A DNA stretch of 64,000 bases, from the NCBI GenBank assembly GCA_004431415.1, contig QPMI01000127.1, forward strand, positions 124,001-188,000, in the 5' to 3' direction. Source of the stretch: Cyanophora paradoxa. Its lineage: Eukaryota > Glaucocystophyceae > Cyanophorales > Cyanophoraceae. The notes below the pieces were generated by a model. The model had not been told where the DNA came from, ran no database searches, and saw only the letters and a program-made list of their open reading frames with translations. A program made the position numbers and the translations under genes. Shown piece after piece: positions 45,193 through 56,217 of the stretch; positions within the stretch are counted from its first letter, which is position 1, and every line of letters begins with the position of its first letter.

Positions 45193-47293
45193 ATGTCGTT
45201 CGGACAGCTGCCAGACGGCGTCCTCTCGCACGTCCTCGAGTGCCTGGGCCTGCAGGGCGCGGCCGTCGCGCGCCGTGTCTGCCGCCGCTGGCGCGATGCG
45301 GCCGAGGCGGTGGTCTGGCGCCGCCTGGACGCCCTCGCGCTTCGCTCGGAGCACGCGGATGCGCTCGCCTGCCTGCTGGTGGGGGCTCAAGCTCAGGAAC
45401 GAGCGCTCGGCGATCCGGCAGCTCGCGCGCCGCGGCGCCGGCTGTGGATCCGCGTGGCTCCGGGTGCGGCGCTGCAGCTGCAGCTGGAGGTCGAGGGATT
45501 GGAGTACTCGCCGTGGGATCGACCGAGTAAGCCGCACAGGAGGAGCCCGTGGGAGGCGGTCCTCGCGCTCGTCACGGCGTGCGTGGCGGCGAGCGGCGCC
45601 GGCGGCCTCGGCGCCATCGACGTCGGGTTCGGCTCCGGCGTGGACGCCTGCGTCTTCGACCTGCTGCGCCACCTCGTCCCGCCGGCCTCCGCCGCCTGCC
45701 CCGCGCTCCGGAGCCTTGCGCTCCGGGGCGGCCTCCACGACAGCGAGTGCGACGGATTCCCCGCCGACTTTGAAGAGCTCCTCCGCCCCTTCCCCAACCT
45801 CGAGAACCTCGCCCTCCCCGTCTGCTCCGTCTCCGACCGGCCCGCCGTCGAATCCATCGCCCGCTGCCTCCCTCGCCTCAAGCGGGTCCGCCCCGCCCCG
45901 CCCCGCCCCGCCCTGCCCCGCTTCTCCCGCCCCTCCTCTTGAGCCCCGCGCCGCAGCTGCAGATCAACCTGGGGAGCTACGATGACGCGGCGCGCCTGGC
46001 CGCGCTGCCCCGCCTCGAGTCCCTCGAGGTCCTCGAGGACGCGGCGTACGACGAGGGGGAGGAGTACGACCTCTTCGACGCCGCGCCGCTGCTCGAGGGC
46101 CTCGCCTCCGGCCCCGCCGCCCTCTCCCTCAAAGAGTGCGCCCGCTCTCCAGAGCTCCGCCTAATCTTTCCTTCTAACTGATTCGGCGCAGGCTCCGCGG
46201 CCCCTTTCAGCTCTCCGCCCGCGCCCTGCGCGCCCTGCCGCGCCTCCCCGCCCTCGAGCACCTCCAGGCGCTCGCCATGGTCCGTCCGCCTCTGCGCTCT
46301 TCCCTTCTTCTTAAGCTTGTTCGCTCGCCCCGGCCGAGCTCCCCGGGCCCGCCCCGCCCCGCCCCGCCCCGCCCCGCCCGCAGCTGGACTCGGACGTCGG
46401 CAGGGACGAGCTGGCGGCGCTCGGGGCCTGCGCGGCGCTCAGGAGCGTGGGCCCCTCAGGCTGTGCCCCCGGGCGGCGAGGCGGCGCACCCGCTGCACGC
46501 CGCCCGTCTCGCCGGCCTCGCCGCCGCCTTCGAGCGCTCGGCCTCTCTCGCCGGCCTCGAGCTCCGCGTCGGTGCCCGCGCTCGAGCTCTGATTCGCATT
46601 CCGCTCCTTCCCATCCCACCGCGCGTCTCACGCTCCACACCTTCAGACGTGCCGCTCGAGGGCGCGGAGACCGAGGCGATCGCTGCGCTGGCCCGGGCGG
46701 CGCGGGGGCGCCTCTCCCTCGTTATGGAGGTCGACCTCGCGCCGGGCCGCCCCGCGGAGCTCGCGGCGGCGCTGGCGGCCGGCCCGTCGGGGCGCCTCGT
46801 CCTCTCGGCCACCGTCACCGAGGATGCGCTGGAGGGCGGCCGCGCCGACGCCCTCGCCGCCTTCGCCGGCTGCTCCGCCGGCGACCTTGAGGTGCTGGGG
46901 CTCGAGCTTGCGCCCCCGAGCCGCCCGCCCGCCTGACCCTTCCGCCTTCCCACGGCCGCCCAGGTGCGGCTCTGGCTGAGGACGGACGCCCAAATCGCGG
47001 AGGAGAAGGGACGCGAGGAGGCGGAGCGGGCGTCGGTGGCGAGCGACTGCGTTCCGGAGGACCCGAGAGACGAGCGCGACGACGTGCGCTCTTAATAAGG
47101 CTCTTAACAGATTCAAATGGATCCAGCGACGAGTTCCTGATAGATCTAGAAATGAAATGCGCAGGAGGACTTCGACGACTCGGACCTGCGCGAGGCGGCG
47201 GCGCGCCTCGAGGCGCGCCTGCGGGAGGCGGCGGGGCAGGCCCTCCCCGCCGCCCGCCTCCTCGTCTCCTCCAGCGCCCGCCGCCCGTGGTAA
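45193..47293 (+). CDS. F-box protein with leucine-rich C-terminus (paralogue of 17040-19235)
   Basis: Start MSFGQLPDGVLSHVLECLGL at 45193. The F-box covers residues of about 3-42, with VARRVCRRWRDAAEAVVWRR. Downstream exons carry leucine-rich elements: CPALRSLALRGGLHDSECDG, PFPNLENLALPVCSVSDRPA, RLAALPRLESLEVLEDAAYD, ARALRALPRLPALEHLQALA and ACAALRSVGPLRL. The last exons encode RTDAQIAEEKGREEAERASV and DFDDSDLREAAARLEARLRE, ending ARRPW. Introns begin GTCCGCC or GTGCGCT and are short and C-rich. Likely an SCF ubiquitin-ligase receptor. Exons 1-2 align closely with the gene at 17040-19235 apart from an insertion around residues 80-110. It is divergent from the filamin-like gene with 195 bases between starts. 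Confidence 0.8.
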
Positions 47294-47871
47294 CCAACTA
47301 GTTACGTATATGTAGATTAAATGTTATAATTAGACTCAGCTGCAGTGACTAATCGGCTACGTATACACATGCAAATCAAAACGCATGTGCATGTTTTACG
47401 CTGCGACTGAGTGCTACCACGGTGATATTCAAACGAATATTAATAAGCTACTCAAGAATTGAAACTGAATGCTCTAAGCTATTTATATCGATATCCAGCT
47501 GCAGACTAATATTTGCGCATTCACACCGCGCCGGTAACGTTAACGTTTTAACTGTATACGTATTGTCACTAGTACTGTCATACGGATTGTCGCCGCACTG
47601 CCATACGCACTGCTGTGCTGATGTAAATAGATAGAACTATGACAGTACGGTGTAGAATACAAAATCAAAATTAAACATCTGCATGTACACAAGAAAGAAA
47701 TATCGGTAGCCGCCCAAGCTTTTAAGACTGCTGTTTTCAAGTTCAAAATTCAAAGAATGTAAGTATATTCGAGGCGAGCCGAGCCTCGGAGGGCGAGGCC
47801 GTGGAATGGAAAAACTTGGAATGCCATGATGGGGCAATGATTAATTCTTAATTATAAACTGCCGGCGCGAT
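47294..47871. other. AT-rich convergent intergenic gap
   Basis: About 580 bases between the stops of the F-box and histidine-kinase genes, clearly lower in GC than any neighbouring sequence. It contains short palindromes (TACGTATA, TTAACGTTAACG) but no open frame of note. It probably holds both 3' UTRs. Confidence 0.55.
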
Positions 47872-50748
47872 TTAAAGCGCCGCGCGCTCACGCCTCCTCC
47901 GCTGCGGGCGGCCCGCCATGGCCCATGCCCGCGGCGCTGCGGCCCGCTTCGGGGGCAGGGGCGGCCTCGGCAGGCGGCGCCGGGGCCGCGCCGGCGCCGG
48001 GCGGAGGCAGGGGCCGGGGCGGCCGCTGGGGTCCGGGGCGGGCGGGAGGCCGAGAAACGCGCGGACGACGGCGATCAAATTGTCGATCTTGAGGGCTTGG
48101 CGTGGAAGTCGTCCATGCCGGCCGCCGCGCACGCCTCCCGGTCCTCCCGCGTGCAGTTCGCCGAGAGGGCGACGATCGGCAGCGGCCCGGCGGCAGCGCC
48201 CCGTCCCCCTCCAGCCGCCGGATCTCCTCCGCCGCCCGAGCCCGTCCAGCACCGGCATCTGCACGTCCTGCGCCCCCGCCCCGGCGTCAGGCGCGGCCGC
48301 GCGGGCGGGCGCGGGTGCGGGGGGCGGGGCGCGCCATGAGGCAGAGGTGGAAGGGGTCGGAGCGCTGGTGCTGGAGGAGGGCGTCGACGGCCTGGCGCCC
48401 GTCGTGCACGACGCGGAAGCGGCAGCCCGTCCGCGCGAGCAGCTTGGTGAGGACCAGGCAGTTGAACGCGTTGTCCTCCGCGCACAGGATGTTCGCCTCC
48501 TCCATCCGCCCCGGCCGCGGCGGCTTTCGGGTGGAGAGGCGCTGGGACGTCGGGGGTACCGAGTCGCGGCCGTCGGCCTCTCGGGTGCGGGGTGTGTCCA
48601 GGGAAACCAGAGAGGTTACGGAGGGCCGGGGGAGGGCGAGGAGGCGGCTTCGGGACGGCGTGCGGGGGTGGCCGTGCGGCGAGGCGCGGGCGCCCGGGCT
48701 CGGCGGGGCCGGCGCCTCGATCTCGAGGCCGGCCGGGGCAGGGGCGGGGGCCGGGGCCGGGGCGGGGCCGAGGGCGTCGAGGGCGTCGAGGCGGAACAGG
48801 AGCGCCTCCGCCTCCGCCACGCGGACCGGCGTCGTCAGCGACGGCTGCCCCGCCGCCCCGCCCCCGCCTCTGCCTCCCGCCGCCGGCCCGCGGCCACACC
48901 ACGACCAGCGGCACCGCGCCGCGCCGGTGCGGCGCCGGCGGCAGCGCGGCGAGGCCGAGGAGGCCGGCGGCGCGGGCGGCGCCCAGCGCGAGGACGGCGA
49001 CCGTGCGGCCGGCGCCGGCCGCGTCCCCGACCTCCCCGTCCGCCTCCTCGAAGGAGGGGTACAGCGCGAGGCCCGGCCGCGGCCGCCGCTGCCGCGCGCA
49101 CGCCGCCAGCAGGCCCTCCGCCACCGACTGCGAGAGCGCCGGCGGCCCACCACGGCGAAGCGCAGCGGCGCGGGGCCGCCCGCCGCCGCCGCCGCCGCCG
49201 CGTCGGCCGCCTCATCGGCGCCCCAGTCCGCCACGCGCAGCGGGATCGCGAAGTGGAACCTGCCGCCGCGCGAGCGAGCGCGAGCGCGCGTCAGGCGGGG
49301 GCCGCGGGCGCCGCGGGCGGGCGGAGCGGGGTAGTGGTCGCGCCTGGAGCCCCGGTTGGGGGCGCTCTCGACCTCGATGGAGCCGCCGAGCTCGTTGACG
49401 ATCGCCGCCGAGAGCGCCAGGCCCAGCCCTGCCCCCGGCCCCTCAGAGGCGCCGCCGCCGGGGCCCGGGGCGGGGCGGGGGTCCTCGCCGGTGCCGCCGA
49501 AGCGGCGGGTGATGGTGGCGTCGGCCTGCGCGAAGGGGCGGAAGAGCTTCTTGACGTTCTCCGGCGAGATCCCTGCCCCGCCGCCCCCGCTTCGGCTTCG
49601 GCCCGCGGGGCGGCGGCGCGGGGCGGGGAGGGCGGGGCGGGGCGGGGCGGGGGCACCGATGCCCTCGTCGGAGACGCTGAACTCGAGCCAGGCGACGCGC
49701 TCGCCTCCCCCGGGGCGCTCGGGAGGTTTCCCGAGGACGGAGGCCGCGGAGGCCGCGGCGGCGGCTCCGGCGTGTCGCGGCCGCGGAGGAGGCTACGGCG
49801 GGAGGCGTCCAGAGCGTCGCTGCCCGAGTCCGCGCCCGCGTCCGCTTCCCCGGCCGCCCCCGCCGCCCCTGCTGCCGCCAGCTCGGCTGAGCCACGCGTG
49901 CGAGGCGGGGCTCTCAGAGTGCGGGCAGAGTTGAGCGCACCGCGGGAAAGGACGGCGGGAGATGGGCAAGCCGGCAGCGCCGGCGATGCGGAGCGGACCG
50001 TCGCGCCGGCGCCGGCCGACTCATAGGAACCGACGCGGTTGCTGGCGATAAGGCGGCGGAACGAGTGCGAGAGGGCGTTGAGGCGCTGGGAGCGGGTGCG
50101 GCCGGCGCGGGCCGGGCCGGGAGAGGGCGGCGCCGGTGCCGACTCGGAGCGGAGATGGGCGGGGCGGCCACGCGCGAGGCGGACCTCGACGAGGACGGTG
50201 CCGCCGCCGCGGCTGAACTTGATCGCATTCGACGTCAGGTTGATCTGCCGCCGGGTCACGCCGGGCGTGGCGGGTGGGGCGGGCGGGGCGGGCGGGCGGA
50301 CCAGGACCTGGCGGAGGCGGACGGGGTCGCCGGCGATGCGCGCCGGCACCTCGGGCGAGAGCCGCGTCAGCAGCTCCACCCCTGCCCCGCCCCGCCCGTC
50401 GCCCCGGCCCCGCGCTCCGGGGCGGGGCAGCCGCGGGGCGGACCCTGCTGCTGGGCGGCCATGACGAGGAGGTCGGCCGAGTCCTCGAGGCAGCGCCGCA
50501 GCTCGAACTCGGTCTCCTCCAGCACCAGCTTGCCCGACTGCACCTTCTCCCAGTCCAGGATGTTGCTGATGATCTCGACCAGCGACTCGCCGGCCTTGGC
50601 GATCAGCTCCGCGAACTCGAGCTGCTCCGCCGTGAGGCCCGTGTCCCGCAGCAGCGCCGCGCACCCGACGATCCCCTGCCCCCGCCGCCCGCCCCGTGAG
50701 GCGTGCACGCGGCGGGCGGGGCGGGGCGGGGCGCGGGGCCGGGGCGGA

Positions 50749-50783
<35 letters not shown>

Positions 50784-53256
50784 CGGACGAACTCGGAGCG
50801 GAGGTTGTTGAGGCTGCGGGCCTCCTGGTAGTGGTGCGCGAGCCCGAGCACGATCGAGTCGTAGAAGATCGACTCGATCTCCGCCAGCTCCTTCAGCTGC
50901 AGCGCCCGCACGCCCCGAGCGCCCGCTGCCACGCCCGCCGCAGCGCCGCCACCAGCCGCGGCGGGCGGCCGCGCCGCCGGCCCTTGGCCTCGCCGACCGA
51001 GGCGCCGCTGGGCGGCACGCGCTGGCTCGCCCCCGGCCGGACCGCCTCCGCGAAGCCGGCCCCAGGTCGGCGCTCCGCATCCGCTCCATCTGCGAGCCGC
51101 TCGGGGCCGCGGCCGGCGGGCGGGGGCGCGGGGGCGGGCGGCGCACGCGGGCGGAGAGGCGGGAGAGGCGGCGGGTGACGACGTGCGAGACCGCCACGCC
51201 GGCGAGCAGGCCGACGAGCTGCGCCGGGTTTGGGCCCGGCGGGGCGGGGCGGGGCGGGCGGGCGGGGCGGGGCTCACGGTGACGGCGACGGCGATGGCGG
51301 CGGAGACGGCGAAGGTCCAGGCCGAGCGCGGCGTGAAGGAGCCCTGGGAGGGGGCGCCGTCAGCGCGGCTCTCGAAAGGCTGCCGGCGCGGCCGCGCGGC
51401 GCACGCGCGGCACTGCCGTGCAGACGACCTGCGGCCGCGGCGCGAGCGTCAGCCGAGGGCGCCGCCGAGGCGAGACAAAGGCGTACCATGTCAAGGCCGA
51501 GAGAGGTGAGATCGGCGGCCTGGATGAGAGTGCCCTCGCCCAGCCAGCGCCGCGAGCTCAGAATGTTCAGAGTCGCCTGGGGTACGGCGTAAGCGGCGCA
51601 GAGGCGGGAAGTCGTGGGGGAGGGCGAGGGGGTGGCGGGGAGCGGGGCGCCTGCGGGGGCACGCTGGCGAAGGAGCCGTACTCGTCGAGCAGGCGGGCGG
51701 CGGCCTCGCGGATGGTGGCGTCCACGATGGGGTCGCTGGGCGCCAGCCGCCGGTCCGGCGTGAAGCGCCCGTCCACCTCCCCCACCGCTGCCCCGCCCCG
51801 CGTCAGGCGCGCCCGGCGGCGCCCTGGGGCGATGGAGGGCGGACCGTGGCGGGCAAGGGAGGGCCCGCGGGAGGCGGCGACGAGGAGGCCCGTGCCGCGC
51901 TCGACGATGAACGACACGGCCCCGAGCTCCGCGTACGGCATCTGCCCCGGCGTGAGGCGCCGGGGCGGGCGGGAGGGGGCCCGGGGCGCCTCCCGGGGCG
52001 GCCGCGGGGGGGAAGGGGTACCGATTTGAGGAAGGATTCGAGCCCCTCGACGAGGAACGTGGTGGCCATGACGCCGAGCTTCTCCCCCTTCGAGTTCACG
52101 AGCGGCTGGCACGCCGAGATGCCGAAGTCGTTCGACGTGAGGAAGTCTGCCGGCGGCGTCGGGCGCGGGGGCGCGGCAGAGGGCTGGGGCGTAGCGAGGG
52201 CGGCGGGGCGGACAAGGGGAACTCCAGCCAAATGAGTCAACCCCAGGCGCCCACCACGGGCGGTCCAGCGGGCTGTAGTTCTCGTTCACCCGAACCGGAT
52301 CCCCTGCGCTCCCGGTTGCGTCGATCGCTCGAGGGTGGGGCGATACGGCGCGGGGCCGAGTGCAGACCGTAAGGAACCCCGTGGACGTCGATGTTGTACC
52401 TGCGCGGGCCTGAGCGCGGGCAGCGGCGATCTGGCGCGCGCCGCACCAGAGGATGTTGGTTCCCGTCTGGGCGTCCTTCACAATGAAATTCCTGCGGGGC
52501 GCGCGCTCAGCCCGCTCTAGATCCGACGAGTTGGAAGGGGCCGGTTGGGTAGGGCGGGAGGGGGTACTGTCGCGCCAGTCCTCGTGACTGAATGTTGCGG
52601 ACGCGGCGCGGTCGTGGATGAGGCGGGCGTACCCCACAAAGCTGCGCGCGAGCCATACTCAGGGACAGGAGGGGGGTACAAGGTCGAGAAGAGGGGCCGC
52701 GCCGGCCGTCGTAGGTGCCGATCCAGAAGCCGGAAAAGGCGCTCGTTGGCAGGAGCGGAGCAAAGGCCTTGAGACGCTCCCAGATGAGATCGGCCGTTTC
52801 TGGGGAAGGGAAGCGGTTGGCGCGGGCGGGCGGGTGGCTGGGCGCCGACATGCGGCCGGGGGCACGGGGCGCGCACCCCCCCGCAGGTTGTCCAGCTCGA
52901 CGTGTGGTTCTTGGAACTCGAGGTCGGCGAAGACGTTCACTGGGGCGGCGGTCGGACGCGGGGCGGGCGGGGGCGGGGCGGGCGGACTGAATTTGGCGGT
53001 GCGGAGGACGCCGGCGTTGACCTCGTCGCGGACGCGCTTCACGGCGTCGCGCTGCTGCAGGTCCAGCACGTCGTCCACCGTCCGCTGCGAGAAGACCGTC
53101 CCCACCGCCCACACCGCCGCCTGCCCCCGCCCCCCGTCCCCGCTCCCTCAGCCGCAGCCCCGGACCCGCGGCGGCGCCGGCGGCGGGGCGCACCGCCGTG
53201 GCCAGAAGCAGCACGACGAACGGCACGGTGAGCGCGACCGCGATCCGGATCTTCAT
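47872..53256 (-). CDS. Hybrid sensor histidine kinase: Cache sensor - TM - HisKA - HATPase - receiver
   Basis: Membrane-bound two-component sensor. A signal anchor MKIRIAVALTVPFVVLLL starts at 53256. An extracellular dCache-like sensor follows: AFSGFWIGTYDG, KDAQTGTNILWC, SPLDRPWW, FGISACQPLVNSKGEKLGVM, LGAVSFIVERGTGLLVAAS. After a second membrane helix (VSAAIAVAVTV, LVGLLAGVAVSHVVTRRL) comes the HisKA domain with phosphoacceptor His in VRNMSHEIRTPLN, then the ATPase with N-box LTSNAIKFSRGG and G2 box FGGTGLGLALS. The receiver has the acidic pocket LCAEDNAFN, phosphoacceptor Asp in LMDVQMPVLDGL, ALSAN, and conserved Lys in HAKPLKI. In the receiver exon (48080-48255) three single-base losses at C/G runs are needed to restore one frame, so the exon is either mis-sequenced or dead. 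Several introns use GC donors. Confidence 0.85.
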
Positions 53257-54135
53257 GGCTCACGCGCACGCCGCGCCCGGCTCTGCGGCGGCCGCGGCGC
53301 CCCGGCCGCGGCCGCGCCCGGCCCGACTGAGGCGCAGCGGGTGTGCACTTCGGCAGCTGCGCACTGCGGCGAGCTCGCGCTCCAAGCAGATCTAGATGCT
53401 GTCGGCGGCGGCAGCTGCTGCTGCAGTCCCCGAAATTGGAGCCTCAGCGGCCAGCTGCAGGCGGCTGAGGTTGCTGCAGAAGTTGACGTTGCGCTCCTGC
53501 GGCTGCCCAGCGGGGCCGGCCGCAGGCGCCGCTTCTTGTGCACGTTGCAGGCCTCGGCCTAGGCTGTGGGTAGATTGCGGCGGCACCTTCTTCGCAAGTG
53601 CTCGCCTCGCCGAGCCAATTGCAAACTAGCCAAGAAGCGCGGCGAGTCGGAGCTCCAGGGCGCCGCCGGCCGGACTCCCGCCAGAGCACTGAGCACCCGC
53701 GGCCGCCACGCGGGGGCCCGCCGGGGGTCCGGGACTCCGGCCGCTCGCAAGGACCGAGCTCCGAGGCTCAGCGGTCGCCAGTGTGAGGGAGCCCCTCCTA
53801 GGCCTGCTGGAGCAGCTGGCGGGCGGCCGCACGCGCAGATCGACGCGTACGCTCGCTCGAGCTCGAGCTCATGATCACTTCGAATTCCGAAGTATACGTA
53901 CGGTGCTCGCAGCTCGCGCCAGGTAGCCTGTACGGTTGTACCCCCTCCATTACCCCAGTTTGCATCTGCGAACCGACGAATTTACATAGCTGTACCCCTC
54001 GGGCCCCTTTTCTCGAACTAGCTCGAACACGGCTGCAGTCTCGTTGACTCGCGTTGACGTTGACGTCGACGTCAATTGCAAGAGATCCCCTCGAGCTCCG
54101 GAGTTTTACGTACCCAGATTCAGACCCAGATCCGA
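53257..54135. other. Intergenic region between histidine kinase and inverted-repeat element
   Basis: About 880 bases, including the histidine-kinase promoter region. TCATGATCA occurs at 53869-53877, and a GTTGAC/GTCGAC run lies at 54045-54072 just before the element edge. Several short GC-rich open frames exist on both strands, but none has a family signature or host-style splice context. Confidence 0.5.
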
Positions 54136-54533
54136 TTGTCGTCCTAATACCCTGCGTTTTTCGAGGGTGGTGGTACCCCCCCTGGGAGCGACCGGGGGGC
54201 GGGTGGGGGCGAGGCGTGCGGGGGTACGGGTGCGGGGAGGCACGGGGAGGGGGGGTGATTGTGACGGGGACGCGCGGTATGCGTATATGTATACACCCTG
54301 TGAATGGACATATACCCGAATATATGCCTATTGAGTTGCGATTGGCGGGCTATTGAGCGGGGTGGGGGTGCCCTGGACGGGGCGTGAAAAACGGACGAAT
54401 GGGGTTGCGCGGCGTGGTGGGGGTACGGCGACGCGGGGAATCGGCCCGGGTGGCCCTGGCTGGGGTGATTCTGGCGGCAGTGCGGGGCTGGGGGGCCCGG
54501 GACGGGCGGGGCGGGCTCACTCTGGGCGGCGCG
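54136..54533 (+). promoter_or_regulatory. Outer leader region of left arm, upstream of g1
   Basis: About 400 bases from the element edge to the g1 start. GC-rich strings are interrupted by an AT-rich block at about 54278-54355 that includes GTATATGTATAC and the imperfect palindrome CATATACCCGAATATATG (about 54309-54326), a candidate promoter or origin-like site. Just before the start is GGGCGGGCTCACTCTGGGCG, shared with g2. The mirror copy is at 63193-63591. Confidence 0.5.
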
Positions 54534-55080
54534 ATGGCGGACATCGAGGGCGCTGAGCGCGAGATTGCGACAACCTTCGAGGAGATGATGGAAGTCATCA
54601 AGCGCTCCGAGCAAGCTCAAGCGGAGGTGCGGGCCTGGAGACCGAGGTCAAGAAGAGGCGCTGCGCCTACGACGCAGCTCTGGAGCGCGGGGCGCGTGCA
54701 CGGAAGCTGGCGGCGCAACCGGAGGGCTGCTTTGCCTCTTTCATGCAGACCGGGCGCATCAAGGTTGAGCTGGATGCCACGATTACACGGGACGACCGCA
54801 CTTACAAGAAGTGGTATATCCGAAAGGAGGACCTGCTCGACCTGTACCGCGAGTGGTGCGAGAAGACGAACCGTGCTCCAATCACGGACGAGGAGCGCAT
54901 CCGTGGCATCCTTGGGGGCTGGGGTGCGAGTGGCGCTCGGAGTGGCCTGAAGGCGGCCCGATCGAGCTGCCGTATCCACGCACCCACTTCCGTAAACCCC
55001 GCTGCGCTACTTTCATCTTCGGCTGTGACGCGAACCCGACTTGGAACGACCCCGTCAACCCTCAGCCTGCTGATTTGTAA
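54534..55080 (+). CDS. g1 left copy: coiled-coil / winged-helix-like protein, frameshifted
   Basis: Left-arm copy of the gene intact at 62644-63192. Two single-base losses break it: one in GGGCCC near 54644 and one in the G run near 54911. The expected length of 549 bases is reduced to 547. Because the partner copy is intact and both changes are in homopolymers, a sequencing error is more likely than decay. The start context (CTCACTCTGGGCGGCGCGATGGC) is the same as in the other arm. Confidence 0.6.
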
Positions 55081-55147
55081 GCACGCTGTGCACGTAGAGA
55101 GATTTGAGATATTCGAATAAAGTGCTCCTTCCTCTGCCAAGCTGGGG

Positions 55148-55311
55148 TGCGCTCGGGTTGGCGGGCTCGGGTTGGCGGCTGGGGTTGGCGGCTGGGGTTG
55201 GCGGCTCGGGTTGGCGACGGACCCGGAACCACCCTGGGTGCGGGGACGGGGGCGGTTCGGGGCGGCTTTATAGGGGCGGGCGAGCGGGGCGGGCTCACTC
55301 TGGGTGGCGCA
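55148..55311 (+). promoter_or_regulatory. g2 promoter: GGGTTGGCG iterons and TATA-like box
   Basis: Five close copies of GGGTTGGCG (about 55155-55217) precede a block GACGGACCCGGAACCACC (about 55217-55235) and a GC block ending in CTTTATAGG at about 55266-55274, 38-45 bases before the g2 ATG at 55312. The same block, with CCTAAAAAGG instead, lies before g3 at about 55914-55981. The mirror copy of this promoter is at about 62412-62575. Confidence 0.6.
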
Positions 55312-55818
55312 ATGGCGGACGCGACTGTCAAGAAGCGCAAGCGCTCATGTGGCAGCAAGGAGGGCAAGCGCAAACCGCGCGTCGTCGACCGCCACGCCTA
55401 CAAGCTTCCGATGGGGCTGTACGCGAGCCTGCCGCCCGGCGACTGGGCTTACTTCCGAATACTGGGCCAGCCAAGCCACGTGGGGCGGATCCCGGTGGCG
55501 CTGGCGAGCAAGGACAAGATCGAGGAGCTTGGCCCTGCCGTCCAGGCGGAGATCGACAGGCAGCGCTCATGGGGAAACAAGGTTCTGCGCGTCAAGTTCG
55601 ACAGAAACGCCAACGTTGTGCCGGAGAAGGAGCCAACGTCTGTCAAGGAGCGGGTGGAGGCGCCCAAGGAGCAGGCGCCAAGTCCGCCTGTCGCAGTGCC
55701 ACCTCAGGACGACCTTCAGCAGGAGCGGGGGCGGGCGCTGCAAGCGTACGGGGACGCTGTAGTGCAGGCGGCGGCCGTCCTGGACTTTGCAAAGTCACTG
55801 CTGTCTCGCAATGTGTAG
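55312..55818 (+). CDS. g2 left copy: basic protein of unknown function
   Basis: 168 residues, identical to the right-arm copy (61905-62411). The N-terminus MADATVKKRKRSCGSKEGKR is strongly basic and could be a nuclear-localisation or nucleic-acid-binding segment. The middle, LPMGLYASLPPGDWAYFRIL, looks globular. The C-terminus after a Pro-rich linker is helical (RALQAYGDAVVQAAAVLDFA). No family recognised. The start is fixed by the shared context before ATG, which is the same as in g1. Confidence 0.7.
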   Translation: MADATVKKRKRSCGSKEGKRKPRVVDRHAYKLPMGLYASLPPGDWAYFRILGQPSHVGRIPVALASKDKIEELGPAVQAEIDRQRSWGNKVLRVKFDRNANVVPEKEPTSVKERVEAPKEQAPSPPVAVPPQDDLQQERGRALQAYGDAVVQAAAVLDFAKSLLSRNV

Positions 55819-56217
55819 AATTTACAATCAGAATCCGGTTGGGGTGGGCTCGGGTTGGCGGGCTCGGGTTGGCTGGTCGGTTTAGCTGGTGGGGTTAGCT
55901 GGGTTAGCTTGTCGGGTTGGCGACGGACCCGGAACCACCCTGGGTGCGGGGCGGGGGCGGTTCGGGGGCGGCCTAAAAAGGGCGCGCCGCTGGCCGAAGG
56001 GTCCAGTAAACTTAAGGTGCGAGGACCATAGGATCTTAGGATCTTAGGATCATAGGGGTCCTGGACCAAAACTCCTACCTGGCCCAGGTACCATGTCGGC
56101 GGACTGCGGTGGGGTCGCCGGTCGGGCCCAGTAAACTTAAGGCACGAGGATCATAGGATCTTAGGATCTTAGGATCATAAGGGTCCTGGACCAAAACTCC
56201 TACCTGGCCCAGGTACC
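55819..56217 (+). promoter_or_regulatory. g3 promoter with 125-bp tandem duplication and 13-codon mini-ORF
   Basis: After GGGTTGGC-type iterons (55845-55920) and CCTAAAAAGG (about 55972-55981), a 125-base unit starting CAGTAAACTTAAGG is present twice (56004 and 56129). Each unit carries GGATCTTAGGATCTTAGGAT and ends in ATGTCGGCGGACTGCGG. The first ATG (56093) opens a frame of only 13 codons (stop at 56132-56134); the second (56218) is the g3 start. The duplicated leader therefore creates an upstream mini-ORF that could dampen g3 translation. The mirror copy is at about 61504-61750. Confidence 0.65.

Noticed and set aside
53396-53629. Ala/Cys-rich small ORF near the histidine-kinase promoter
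   Set aside because: Low complexity, no start context or relatives, and overlapped by equal-length frames on the other strand.
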